Positions 24,282 through 32,975 of a DNA stretch of 64,000 nucleotides are shown here, one piece after another. A program made the translations under genes and the position numbers. The notes beneath the pieces were generated by a model that searched no databases, had not been told where the DNA came from, and was given only the letters and a program-made list of their open reading frames with translations. The stretch's first letter is position 1; each line of letters begins with the position of its first letter. Origin of the DNA: Saltatorellus ferox (lineage in GTDB: Bacteria; Planctomycetota; UBA1135; GCA-002686595). The DNA lies in NCBI GenBank assembly GCA_007751475.1, contig CP036434.1:2914001-2978000 (forward strand), read 5' to 3'.

Positions 24282-24923
24282 TCAGGGGCGTGAGGCGTCT
24301 TCCTCGGGCTCGATCGCGTACTTCGTGATCAGTGGGCCCTGGAGCACGAGGAACAGAATGGTCAAGGGCAGGATGCCGAACGTCTTGTAGCTGAGCCAGG
24401 TGTCCGTGGAGTAGTTCCGCCAGACCACCTCGTTCATGCCTGCGAGGGCCAGAAGAAAGATACCCCACCGGAGCGTGAGCTTCCTCCATCCCTCATCCCG
24501 CATCTGAATGGCCCCCTGCATGAGGAGCTTCACGAGCGGCTTTCCCATGGCGAGACCGCCGAGGAGGACCGCCCCGAGGAACCCGCTGACGTAGGTCGGC
24601 TTGCGCTTGATGAAGGTCTCGTCGTCGAGGTAGATCGTCAGCGCCCCCAGGCCCGTCACCAGGATCGCCGTCACCAGGGTGACCATCGGCACCTTGCGCT
24701 CGATGAAGTACGACGTCGCGAGCGCGATCAGGGTGACGACGACGAAGACGCCGGTCGCATAGATCAGGCCTTGGTGCTCCCCGTAGAAGCGTTTTCCGAC
24801 GAAGTACGTCACGAAGAACACGAGAACAGGTCCCATCTCCACGATGAACTTGATCGCAGGGCTCATCTTCGGGGGATCCGGTCCCAGGGCAGGCGCTGTT
24901 TCGGGCGGATTGGGCGTCGACAA
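24282..24923 (-). CDS. yciB: YciB/IspZ family septation protein A
   Basis: This is an inner-membrane protein of the YciB (septation protein A) family, implicated in cell-envelope maintenance and septation. Hydrophobic segments include MGPVLVFFVTYFVG, YATGVFVVVTLIALATSYFI and VTLVTAILVTGLGALTIYL. The family signature is DETFIKRKPTYVSG followed by WGIFLLALAGMNEVVWRNYSTDTW. The frame starts at TTG 24923; ATG 24866 (MSPAIKFIVEMGP) is closer to the usual family start and equally likely. It is co-directional with lexA (95 nt upstream) and the TGA-containing gene (10 nt downstream). Confidence 0.9.
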   Translation of the reverse strand: MSTPNPPETAPALGPDPPKMSPAIKFIVEMGPVLVFFVTYFVGKRFYGEHQGLIYATGVFVVVTLIALATSYFIERKVPMVTLVTAILVTGLGALTIYLDDETFIKRKPTYVSGFLGAVLLGGLAMGKPLVKLLMQGAIQMRDEGWRKLTLRWGIFLLALAGMNEVVWRNYSTDTWLSYKTFGILPLTILFLVLQGPLITKYAIEPEEDASRP

Positions 24924-25018
24924 GGTCGGTGGAACGAAGGGGGAGACGGACTTGGGCAGGTGAGGGCGAGCAGTGTACGGACTCGCCCCTCCGGTGTATC
25001 CACCCTCGCCGGCCGGGA

Positions 25019-25633
25019 TCAGTACCGCCGCACGACCCCGATCACCACGCCTCGGATCTCCACGTCCTTCACGTAGATCGGCTCCATCGAGGAGTTCGCG
25101 GGCTGCAGGCGGATCCGCCCTTTCTCGCGGTAGAAGCGCTTGAGCGTTGCCTCACCGTCAGGGAGTACCGCGACCACGGTCTCGCCGTCGCGGGCCGTCG
25201 ACTTTCGCTCGATCAGCACGATGTCGCCATCGGCGATCGCATCCTCGATCATCGAGGTCCCGGAGACCTCCAGCGCGTAGATGTCGCGATCGTCCGGCAG
25301 GAAATCCGCGAAGTCGATCTCCTCAGGCTCCTCGATCGTCTCGATCGGTGAACCCGCCGCGATCTTGCCGAGGATCGACAGTCGCGGAGTCGGCGGGCCC
25401 GAGTCTTCGTCTTGATCGACGATCTCCAGTCCGCGGCTGATCCCGCGGGCGCGACGCCGGATCACGCCCTTGCGCTCCATCTCGGCGACGTGCCCGAACA
25501 CGGTCACCTTGTTGACATCGAAGTGAGCCGCGATCTCTTCGAGCGTCGGGCTGATCCCGTGCTCTTCGACGTAATCACGGAGGAAGTCGAGGATGTCTCG
25601 CTGGCGTCTGGTCAGCGGAAGGGCAGAGGTCAT
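25019..25633 (-). CDS. lexA: LexA SOS repressor
   Basis: Product of 204 residues. The N-terminal winged helix-turn-helix (TRRQRDILDFLRDYVEEHG...PTLEEIAAHFDV) binds operators. The C-terminal S24 peptidase domain carries the self-cleavage site Ala-Gly in GKIAAGSPIE, the nucleophile in VSGTSMIEDAI and the general-base lysine in ATLKRFYRE. DNA damage and RecA filaments trigger self-cleavage. ATG 25633 directly abuts the perfect inverted repeat ACCTGAATCAGGT, which overlaps the ribosome site and may be an autoregulatory site. Confidence 0.95.
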   Translation of the reverse strand: MTSALPLTRRQRDILDFLRDYVEEHGISPTLEEIAAHFDVNKVTVFGHVAEMERKGVIRRRARGISRGLEIVDQDEDSGPPTPRLSILGKIAAGSPIETIEEPEEIDFADFLPDDRDIYALEVSGTSMIEDAIADGDIVLIERKSTARDGETVVAVLPDGEATLKRFYREKGRIRLQPANSSMEPIYVKDVEIRGVVIGVVRRY

Positions 25634-25646
25634 ACCTGAATCAGGT
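25634..25646 (-). promoter_or_regulatory. Palindrome at the lexA start
   Basis: ACCTGA-A-TCAGGT, a perfect 6+1+6 inverted repeat directly adjoining the lexA start codon, where it would also cover the ribosome-binding site. It is a candidate operator; it is not the known E. coli or Gram-positive LexA box. Confidence 0.4.
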
Positions 25647-25721
25647 GGGGGTGAAGTGAAGCTTCGTGGACAGGTCCCATCGCTGGGGCAGTCACGAAGC
25701 GGCGATTAACGTCAGGTGGGA

Positions 25722-25748
25722 GCCGTTTGCGCGCACAACGCAAACGGC
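25722..25748. promoter_or_regulatory. Inverted repeat upstream of lexA
   Basis: GCCGTTTGCG (25722-25731) and CGCAAACGGC (25739-25748) form a perfect 10-bp inverted repeat with a 7-nt spacer. It lies between lexA and the upstream small gene; it could be an operator or the terminator stem of the small gene, though there is no U-run. Confidence 0.45.
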
Positions 25749-25912
25749 CCCCAGGGGAAGCGCCACGATCCGCCGAGGAGGAGAAGCGGAGTTCGGGGCA
25801 GGGTGAGCGGCCCATCGGACGGGAAGCCATCGGAGGGGAGGGCAGCATGGACCGCTCGGACGTAGATGGGCCGTTCGCACGCGGCCCATCCCGTGGATCT
25901 GGGGCAGTTCGT

Positions 25913-26401
25913 TCACACGAGGAAAGTGCAGGCCAGGGTGACCGCCACGAATACATAGGAGAGGGCGGCGGACGACAGCGGGCGGAGAGCCGGCGCTTGG
26001 AGGTCGATTTCCTGGCTCATGACCGGGAGCGCACGCGGAGCGGCCGCCTTGGCGATCCGCCTGACTCGCTTCGGGCAGGCATGCTTCGGCGCAGAACGCT
26101 GGGTCCTGGCGCCATGCTTGAGGCTGACGAGAGAAGAAGCGGCGCCGCCCGCCAGCTGCGCTGGTTCGGGCGGAGTGACCATCAGCGAGCGCTCCGCCTC
26201 AAACCCCTTGAACGTGAGGAGCGAGCTGCTGACTTGCCGCACCCTCCGGACGCGCCGGCCCGGACGGAGTTCGATTTCGTGGGACGCTGGAGCGCTCAGC
26301 TTCGCTGGCTGGCTCCGGTGGGTCTCGGCCGACCGCGCGTTCGCCCTTTCGCCGAAGAGGTCGAGCTGTTGGGCATCTTGGAGAGCAGCGTTGGATTTCA
26401 T
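25913..26401 (-). CDS. Hypothetical protein with N-terminal clamp-type motif and C-terminal membrane segment
   Basis: Frame of 162 residues from ATG 26401. Residues 12-16 are QLDLF, matching the consensus by which proteins bind the DNA polymerase sliding clamp. The middle is basic and low in recognisable features. The last ~22 residues (SSAALSYVFVAVTLACTFLV) form a plausible membrane anchor. It lies 280 nt upstream of lexA on the same strand. That context resembles small SOS-induced division inhibitors next to lexA, but no sequence similarity to those was recognised, and the role is speculation. Coding status is moderately supported, since an overlapping plus-strand frame is also open. Confidence 0.45.
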   Translation of the reverse strand: MKSNAALQDAQQLDLFGERANARSAETHRSQPAKLSAPASHEIELRPGRRVRRVRQVSSSLLTFKGFEAERSLMVTPPEPAQLAGGAASSLVSLKHGARTQRSAPKHACPKRVRRIAKAAAPRALPVMSQEIDLQAPALRPLSSAALSYVFVAVTLACTFLV

Positions 26402-26449
26402 GGCGATCGGGTGGAAGGTGGCGGGGGAGCTCGGCGCGTTGGGCTGGGC

Positions 26450-26494
26450 GCCGAACGGACACCTAACTTATCGTTCGGCGCGACCCGAACGGGT
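26450..26494. promoter_or_regulatory. Inverted repeats between the small gene and nadB
   Basis: GCCGAACG (26450-26457) and CGTTCGGC (26472-26479) form a perfect inverted repeat with 14-nt spacing. Immediately beside it is ACCCGAACGGGT (26483-26494), also palindromic at its arms. They lie in the 190-bp divergent region and are candidate operators; the bound protein is unknown. Confidence 0.4.
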
Positions 26495-26590
26495 CCCGAA
26501 CTTCGAAATTTTGCCGTACGGATCCCTAACGCCTTTGGGTTCAAGGGTTAGGAGAACGTTTGGGTTCTTGTTTCCCATGGGCCGCCCCCG

Positions 26591-28381
26591 GTGGGCCTAC
26601 AATGGAATCCCGCTCACACCGCATCACTTGCGCCCCATCGGCGCGCCACACGCTTGGACGAACAGACTTCCACGGATCCCCACCGTCTCGACCTCGACCG
26701 GTACCTCGTACCGTTCGCTCTCCGCCAGGTTCCCCAGTACCGCTACGACGTGATCGTGGTCGGCAGCGGCGCAGCGGGGAGCTTCGCCGCCCTTTCCGCT
26801 GCCGCGGCCGGCGCGTCCGTCGCCGTCGTCGTCAAGGACAAGGTCGGTCGGACGAACACCTCCTGGGCCCAGGGTGGCGTCGCCGCTGTCCTCGGCGCGA
26901 CCGATTCCGTGGACTCCCACGTCGCCGATACGCTCGCCGTGGGGTGCGGTCTCTCCGATCCGGAAGTGACGCGGCGCATCATCGAGGGCGGTCCGGACAC
27001 GATCCGCCGGCTCCTCGACCTCGGAGCCCAGTTCGATTCCAAGCCGGACGGAACCTTCGATCTCTCGATGGAAGGCGGCCACAGTCACGCGCGGATCCTG
27101 CACGCCCGCGGCGATGCGACCGGCGCCGAGATCCAGGCCACGCTGACTCGCGCGATCGAGAATCATCCCTCGATCGACGTATTCCCCGACGTCTTCTGCG
27201 TCGACGTCCTGACCGATGACGATGGCCGCGCGGTGGGCGTTCTCGCCCGCGATCGCGGCCGAGGTGAACTCGTCGCCTACGGCTCGTCCCAGGTGGTGCT
27301 CGCCACCGGTGGCGGCGGCCAGATCTACCGCGAGACGACCAACCCGACGATCGCGACCGCCGACGGCGTCGCCATGGGGCTTCGCGCCGGCGCGTCCGTT
27401 CGGGACCTCGAATTCGTTCAGTTCCACCCGACCTGCCTCTACATCGCAGGCGCGGCGCGCGTGCTCATCTCCGAGATCGTGCGCGGCGCAGGCGGCATTC
27501 TCCGCGATCGCGACGGACAGCGCTTCATGGTCGATGCGCACCCCGACGCGGAACTCGCACCGCGTGACATCGTCAGCCGCGAGGTCTCCCGCCGCATGGT
27601 CGCCACCGGGGCGACCAGCGTCGGCCTCGATCTCTCCGCCATCGACCGCGACCCCCACGTGGCGTTCCCCGGGATCAGTCGCATCTGCCGCTTCTTCGGG
27701 ATCGACATCGCGAAGGATCCGATCCCCGTCCGGCCTGGCTGCCACTACATGGTCGGCGGACTCAAGGTCGATCACGAGGGTCGCACGACCGTCCCCGGTC
27801 TCTGGGCCGTGGGAGAGTGCTCCAGCACGGGGCTCCACGGCGCCAACCGCATGGGGTCGAACTCACTCCTCGAGGCGCTCGTCCTCGGCGAGGTCGTGGG
27901 CGAACTCGCTGCCCAGGACGCGGCCAGGTCGGGCCGCCCCGAGATCCGCAGCGTTTCCGGCCGCCAGCACGACGCGGCGCCTCCGGGCGTCCAGGTCAAC
28001 ATCGCGGACCTCACCTACTCCATGAAGTCGATGATGTGGCGCCAGATGGGCGTCGAACGAAGCGACTCGACGATGCGTGAGGCGCTGGCGACGTTCGCCT
28101 TCTGGTCCCGCGCGGTCGGCTCGCTACCGCTCGACTCCGACAACTCGATCGAACTCGTCAACATGTTGACCGTCGCGCGCCTGGCGACGTTCGGCGCTCT
28201 CGAGCGCACCGAATCCCGCGGCACGCACTTCCGGACGGACTATCCGGGGCGTAACGACGAGGAGTGGTGCGCCCATCTGGAGCAGGTGCCGATCACCGGT
28301 CGCAATGGCTCGGTGAAACGCGTCGACCTCCGCCGCGAACAGGTAGAAACTTCGGACGCCCCCGGGTCGGTCCACGCATGA
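26591..28381 (+). CDS. nadB: L-aspartate oxidase NadB
   Basis: NadB oxidises L-aspartate to iminoaspartate using FAD, the first step of NAD biosynthesis. Landmarks are the FAD fold YDVIVVGSGAAGSFAALSAA, NTSWAQGGVAAVLGATDS, GHSHARILHARGDATG, FVQFHPTCLYIAG, ELAPRDIVSREVSRRM and the flavin-site NRMGSNSLLEALVLG. GTG 26591 gives 596 residues. Conserved sequence begins only about 40 residues in, so TTG 26654 is a reasonable alternative. A TACAAT hexamer at 26598 hints at a promoter and also favours the later start. The stop overlaps the hflX start (ATGA). nadA and nadC are not in the window. Confidence 0.93.
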   Translation: MGLQWNPAHTASLAPHRRATRLDEQTSTDPHRLDLDRYLVPFALRQVPQYRYDVIVVGSGAAGSFAALSAAAAGASVAVVVKDKVGRTNTSWAQGGVAAVLGATDSVDSHVADTLAVGCGLSDPEVTRRIIEGGPDTIRRLLDLGAQFDSKPDGTFDLSMEGGHSHARILHARGDATGAEIQATLTRAIENHPSIDVFPDVFCVDVLTDDDGRAVGVLARDRGRGELVAYGSSQVVLATGGGGQIYRETTNPTIATADGVAMGLRAGASVRDLEFVQFHPTCLYIAGAARVLISEIVRGAGGILRDRDGQRFMVDAHPDAELAPRDIVSREVSRRMVATGATSVGLDLSAIDRDPHVAFPGISRICRFFGIDIAKDPIPVRPGCHYMVGGLKVDHEGRTTVPGLWAVGECSSTGLHGANRMGSNSLLEALVLGEVVGELAAQDAARSGRPEIRSVSGRQHDAAPPGVQVNIADLTYSMKSMMWRQMGVERSDSTMREALATFAFWSRAVGSLPLDSDNSIELVNMLTVARLATFGALERTESRGTHFRTDYPGRNDEEWCAHLEQVPITGRNGSVKRVDLRREQVETSDAPGSVHA

Positions 28382-29697
28382 GCCAGCGCGATCGAACGAT
28401 CAGCACCGATCGTCATAAGGAAAGAGTCTTCCCCTGCGGTGTCATTCTTCCGGACCAGCCTGACGAATCAGGCGGCCCGCTCTCGGAGGTCTGCGCTCTC
28501 GTCAAGGCCGCAGACGCCGAGGTCGTCGGCGATGGCCTCGTCCAGGCGCGCTCGCGTCCGAACCCCGCGACGCTCTTCGGCAAGGGCAAGGTCGAGGAGA
28601 TCGGCGATGAGGCCAGGCGCGTCGGCGCAGACGCGATCGTCGTGGACAACGACCTCACGCCCGCCCAGGGACGCAACCTGGAGAAGGCGTGGGAGATGCG
28701 CGTCATCGATCGCTCCGAACTCATCCTCGACATCTTCTCCCGCCGTGCCCAGACGCAGCAAGCGCGCCTCCAGGTCGAGCTTGCGCAGAACATCTACATG
28801 ATGCCGCGCCTGCGTCGCATGTGGACGCACCTCGAGCGAATGGAAGGCGCCATCGGAACGCGGGGTCCGGGTGAGACCCAGCTCGAAACGGACAAGCGCC
28901 TTCTCAACAAGCGCGTGACCGATCTCAAGCGCGAACTCTCCACGATCGAGCGCCGCAAGCAGCGCGAGGTCAAGGCGAGGACCGGTGAGTTCGTCGTCGG
29001 GCTCGTCGGCTACACGAACGCGGGCAAGTCCACGCTGCTCAACTACCTGACCGGGTCGACCGAGTTCGCGGCTGACATGCCCTTCGCGACGCTCGATACG
29101 CGGACGCGCCGCTGGGTCCTTCCGGACAAGCGGACAGTCTTGCTCTCGGATACGGTCGGCTTCCTCCAGCGCCTTCCGCACCACCTCGTCGCGTCGTTCC
29201 ATGCGACCCTGGAGGAGACGCTGCACGCGGATCTTCTACTGCACGTGGTGGACGCCTCCAATCCCGACGCCGATCACCAGATGAACGCCGTCGACGAGGT
29301 GCTGGAGGAGGTGTCTCCGCACCTGAAGCCCGACATCGTCGTCTTCAACAAGATGGATCGCGTGAGCGACCGACTCGAACTCGCCGTGTTGACGGAGCGC
29401 CTTGCGGGACAGCAGGTCGATGTCGTCCACATGAGTTCCAAGACGGGCGACGGGGTCCAGGAGCTCATCAGTCTCGTGACCCAGCGGCTCGACGAGCGCT
29501 CCGGCCTCGTGGACGTCTTTGCGGAGCCCGGCGACGGCAAGACCGTCGCCCTCGTGCGCAGCATGGGGGCGCTCCTGGAGGAGCAGGTCGAGGACGACGG
29601 CGCCATGCGCCTCCGGATCCGCCTCAGCCCCGGCGCCCTCGGCGTTCTGAAGCGCCAGGTCTCCCCTGGGGCTCGAATCGAGACGGCGATACCCTGA
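28378..29697 (+). CDS. hflX: GTPase HflX
   Basis: HflX is a ribosome-associated GTPase that splits stalled ribosomes after stress. The 439-residue product has the N-terminal HflX domain (NPATLFGKGKVEEI...VVDNDLTPAQGRNLEKAW). The helical linker with RIGTRGPGETQLETD-type sequence (here AIGTRGPGETQLETDKR) follows. The G domain carries G1 GYTNAGKST, G3 DTVGF and G4 NKMD. A small C-terminal domain completes it. The start ATG overlaps the nadB stop by 4 nt, so the two are cotranscribed. Confidence 0.95.
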   Translation: MSQRDRTISTDRHKERVFPCGVILPDQPDESGGPLSEVCALVKAADAEVVGDGLVQARSRPNPATLFGKGKVEEIGDEARRVGADAIVVDNDLTPAQGRNLEKAWEMRVIDRSELILDIFSRRAQTQQARLQVELAQNIYMMPRLRRMWTHLERMEGAIGTRGPGETQLETDKRLLNKRVTDLKRELSTIERRKQREVKARTGEFVVGLVGYTNAGKSTLLNYLTGSTEFAADMPFATLDTRTRRWVLPDKRTVLLSDTVGFLQRLPHHLVASFHATLEETLHADLLLHVVDASNPDADHQMNAVDEVLEEVSPHLKPDIVVFNKMDRVSDRLELAVLTERLAGQQVDVVHMSSKTGDGVQELISLVTQRLDERSGLVDVFAEPGDGKTVALVRSMGALLEEQVEDDGAMRLRIRLSPGALGVLKRQVSPGARIETAIP

Positions 29698-29795
29698 AGG
29701 AACTCTGATTTCCCGGGGCCCGCCGTTTGGGTCAAGTCTGGGACCTCGGACGGTCCGACAGAGATTGAGCAGGTGTCCCCACGCCTGCCAACCCC

Positions 29796-32700
29796 ATGTC
29801 TCCCCCGTCCGACCCTACCGACGCGATGCCCCCCATGGAGCCAGACTCCGCCGATCCGTCCGTTGAAGAGGCTGTCACCCAGGCTCTCGATCGACTGACC
29901 CCCGAGCCCGTGGACCCGCGGCAGGCGGCTGCTGCGGCGCGGGACGCGCAGATCGTGGACTTCGAGAGCACGCTGCCCGAGCGCCGTGAGCGAGATCGCG
30001 CGGCAGCCGAGGAGCTCGCCCACGCTGCGCGTAGCCGCAACAGCGCGGAGGCTTCCCTCCAGGCCAGGGCCGCCTGCGTCATCTTCCTGACGGCGCTCGT
30101 GGCCGTGATCGCGGTGGTCGGAGTCGTTCTCTCCAGCGAGCGCAGCGCTCTGCGCCGAGCGGACGCCGACCTCTTCGGGGCCCTCGCCGATCAAGCTGCG
30201 CAGGCGATCATCGGTCACGTCGACGCCGCCCATGGGGATCTGAGCGGTTCTGCCTTCGAGGCCATTCGCTCCGAGGTGGCACGGCTCGCTGATCTGAAGG
30301 GCGTGCGCCAGGCGGCCCTCATCATGGGAGATGGCGAGGAAGTCCTTTCCGCTCGCTCGTCCGCCGCGGCCGAAGCGAGCGGCGGCGCGCTGCCGCTCCC
30401 GTCCGTTCCAGGCCCAGGGCGGACCCTCCGCGCGGACCATCTCGTCGTGGCGCGCGCCTTCCGCATGCGCTCGTCCGATCAGTCCGACGTCATGCTCGTC
30501 GTCGAAGCTGGCTACCCGGGCCTCGAGCGACGCATGCGTGACCTGGTCGCCCTCAGCGGCCGCATCGTCGGGCTGTCGGCCATCCTGCTCGTCTTCCTCG
30601 TTCCGCTGCTCGCACGCTGGCTTCTGGCTGGCCTGGTGCGCTCCGCGGCGCTGGCGCGCTCCGGCGGGCCTCTGGCTGTCCAGGCGGTCGAGGGATGCGG
30701 CTCGGAGGTCGTCGATCTGGTCAGGCGGCTCGAAGCGGACCAGCTGCGGATCAGCGTGCTCGAGCGCTCCAGCGCCGGCATGGTCGAGTCGGCGCGCGAA
30801 CACATCCAGTCCCTGCGCGACCAGCGCGCGGTCAGCGATCGGGCCGCAGAGGCGGCGCGCCTCGAAGCACGCGCGGCCACGGCCGCCAAGGCGGCCTTCG
30901 TGGCCAACACGAGCCACGAGGTCCGCACTCCGCTGCACGCCGTCCTCGGCGCGAACGCGCTGCTCCTCGAGACGGATCTCGACGCGGAGCAGATCGCCCT
31001 CGCGGAGCGCTCCATGCGAGCGTCCGAGATGCTGCTCTCCCTGGTCGAAGACGTCCTGGATCTCGCGCGCTTCGATGCCCGCGAGATCAAGCTGGAGCTC
31101 GCCGCGTTCGATCCCGGCAAGCTGGTCGAGGAGGTCGCGGAGCTCAGCGCTCCGCTGGCCGCCACCAAGGGGCTAGAGGTGACGGTCTACGTCTCGCCGA
31201 ACTGTCCCGGCCGGCTCGTCGGCGATGCGCGCCGTATTCGCCAGGCGCTCATGCGCCTCACGGACAACGCCATCAAGTTCACCGAGTCCGGGGAGATCTG
31301 CGTCGACCTTTCGTGGGAGATGGGCGAAGACCAGCTCCCGCGCGCGATCTTCACCGTCTCGGACACGGGCCTCGGCATCGACGAGGAAGAGCGCGCGCGC
31401 CTCTTCCGCGCCTTCGAGCAGCTCGACTCCTCGAACACGCGCCGCCACGGCGGCGTCGGGCTCGGCCTGGCGCTCGTCGCTCGCATCGCGCGGGCGGCTG
31501 GCGGAGAGGTCCGGCTCGAGAGCCGGCGCGGCCGCGGTTCGACGTTCCGCCTCGCGCTGCCGCTCCAGGTGGACGTCGACGAAGCGCGTCGTATCACCCG
31601 CGGTGAGCGTCCCCACGAGAGGCCGCTCGCGGGGATCACGGTGCTCGTCCTGGACGATTCACCGCTCGCCTCGAAGACCATCGGCAGGACGCTGCAGGAC
31701 CTCGGCGCGACGGCCATCGTCGAGTCGAGCACCTACGCTGGCTTCGAGAACCTCCTTCGCTCGGACGTCGACGTGGTGATGCTCGATTCGCTGCTGGCGG
31801 GCCGTGACGCGTTCCTCGGCGCCATCGAGTCGAATGAGACCCGCAAGCCGAGGCCCGTGGTGCTCATGACGCCTGCGCATGCGACGAAGCTCGCCCAGGA
31901 GTCGAGCGATGAAGCGGTCACGGCGACGGTCGCGAAGCCGCTACTGCGCGACGGCCTCGTCGCGGTCCTGAAGCGCGTGCTGGAGCCTGGCGTCGATCCG
32001 GAGGCGGCGCAGATCGAAGCCCGCGAGGCGGCCAGGAAGGAGTTGCTCGACAGCAGCATCCGTCGCCGGGTCCATATCCTCCTCGTGGAGGACAACCACA
32101 CGAACCAGCAGCTCGTGCAGTACATCCTCGGCAAGCGCGGCTACCAGGTCGACGTCGCATCGAACGGTCGCCGGGCCGTCGACGCCTGCGCCGTGGGGGA
32201 GTACGACGCGATCCTGATGGACTGTCAGATGCCCGAGATGGATGGCTACGAGGCCACGTGCCGCATTCGAGCGCTCGAAGCGCCGCGAGGAAGGCGCACG
32301 CCCATCCTCGCGATGACGGCGAGCGTGCTCGAGAGCGATCGAGATCGCTGCCTCACCGCTGGCATGGACGACATGATTTCCAAGCCGTTCCAGCCGCACA
32401 AGATGGTGCAGTGGCTGGAGACCTGGCTGTCTCGATCGGCCTACTCCGAGGACGCCACCGGGCCCTCGCGGAAGCGCGTCACCCGTAGCCAGGTCGAGGA
32501 GGAGCTCGCCCAGCTCGAGGGCAAGAAGGGCGCACACGCGGCACCGACGGAAACCCAGCTCGCCGAGCGTCAGGCCGAGGAGGACGAACTGGAACGGTCC
32601 TTGGAAGGTGCGCTCGACCGGGATGTTCTCGGCGTTCTCCTCGAGGACGAGGAAGGGCGCGTGCTCGCGTCGGAGCTGATCGAGGGCTTCCTGGAGATCA

Positions 32701-32951
32701 CTCCCGAGAAGCTTCGGCAGATGGAGCACGCGGTCGAAGCGGGCGACCTCAACGCCTGCGCGATGATCGCACACGGGCTGGTTTCGACCAGTGGCACGGT
32801 GGGGGCGATTCGCCTCGCTCTCATGCTGCGGGACATCGAGCGCTTCGCCCGCGGCGGCAATGGCATCGACTCGGCTCGAATCGTTGCCAGCTGCAGGGAA
32901 GAGGTGGAGCTCGCCAGGCGGGCGCTGCTCCGGGCCATCGCGGCCGACTGA
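29796..32951 (+). CDS. Hybrid sensor histidine kinase with two receiver domains and HPt
   Basis: Product of 1051 residues, a complete phosphorelay in one chain. In order: cytosolic N-terminus; membrane helix ~88-110; periplasmic sensor ~110-250; helix ~252-280; HisKA with NTSHEVRTPLHA (His ~376); ATPase domain with LTDNAIKFTESG, DTGLGIDEEE and HGGVGLGLAL. The first receiver (~612-730) has VLVLDDS, VVMLDS and VAKPL. The second receiver (~759-880) has LLVEDN, ILMDCQMPEMDGYEA and ISKPF. The HPt domain (~965-1050) has its histidine in MIAHGLVSTSGTVGA, where the usual lysine three residues on is Val. The signal and output partner are not visible. Confidence 0.93.
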   Translation: MSPPSDPTDAMPPMEPDSADPSVEEAVTQALDRLTPEPVDPRQAAAAARDAQIVDFESTLPERRERDRAAAEELAHAARSRNSAEASLQARAACVIFLTALVAVIAVVGVVLSSERSALRRADADLFGALADQAAQAIIGHVDAAHGDLSGSAFEAIRSEVARLADLKGVRQAALIMGDGEEVLSARSSAAAEASGGALPLPSVPGPGRTLRADHLVVARAFRMRSSDQSDVMLVVEAGYPGLERRMRDLVALSGRIVGLSAILLVFLVPLLARWLLAGLVRSAALARSGGPLAVQAVEGCGSEVVDLVRRLEADQLRISVLERSSAGMVESAREHIQSLRDQRAVSDRAAEAARLEARAATAAKAAFVANTSHEVRTPLHAVLGANALLLETDLDAEQIALAERSMRASEMLLSLVEDVLDLARFDAREIKLELAAFDPGKLVEEVAELSAPLAATKGLEVTVYVSPNCPGRLVGDARRIRQALMRLTDNAIKFTESGEICVDLSWEMGEDQLPRAIFTVSDTGLGIDEEERARLFRAFEQLDSSNTRRHGGVGLGLALVARIARAAGGEVRLESRRGRGSTFRLALPLQVDVDEARRITRGERPHERPLAGITVLVLDDSPLASKTIGRTLQDLGATAIVESSTYAGFENLLRSDVDVVMLDSLLAGRDAFLGAIESNETRKPRPVVLMTPAHATKLAQESSDEAVTATVAKPLLRDGLVAVLKRVLEPGVDPEAAQIEAREAARKELLDSSIRRRVHILLVEDNHTNQQLVQYILGKRGYQVDVASNGRRAVDACAVGEYDAILMDCQMPEMDGYEATCRIRALEAPRGRRTPILAMTASVLESDRDRCLTAGMDDMISKPFQPHKMVQWLETWLSRSAYSEDATGPSRKRVTRSQVEEELAQLEGKKGAHAAPTETQLAERQAEEDELERSLEGALDRDVLGVLLEDEEGRVLASELIEGFLEITPEKLRQMEHAVEAGDLNACAMIAHGLVSTSGTVGAIRLALMLRDIERFARGGNGIDSARIVASCREEVELARRALLRAIAAD

Positions 32952-32975
32952 TCGGTCAGGTCGCGAAACGCCCCG

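Noticed and set aside
25727..26551. Plus-strand 274-codon frame opposite the clamp-motif gene
   Set aside because: Arg/Gly/Glu-rich without domains; the minus strand gives a more protein-like product with motif and membrane tail, though certainty is moderate.
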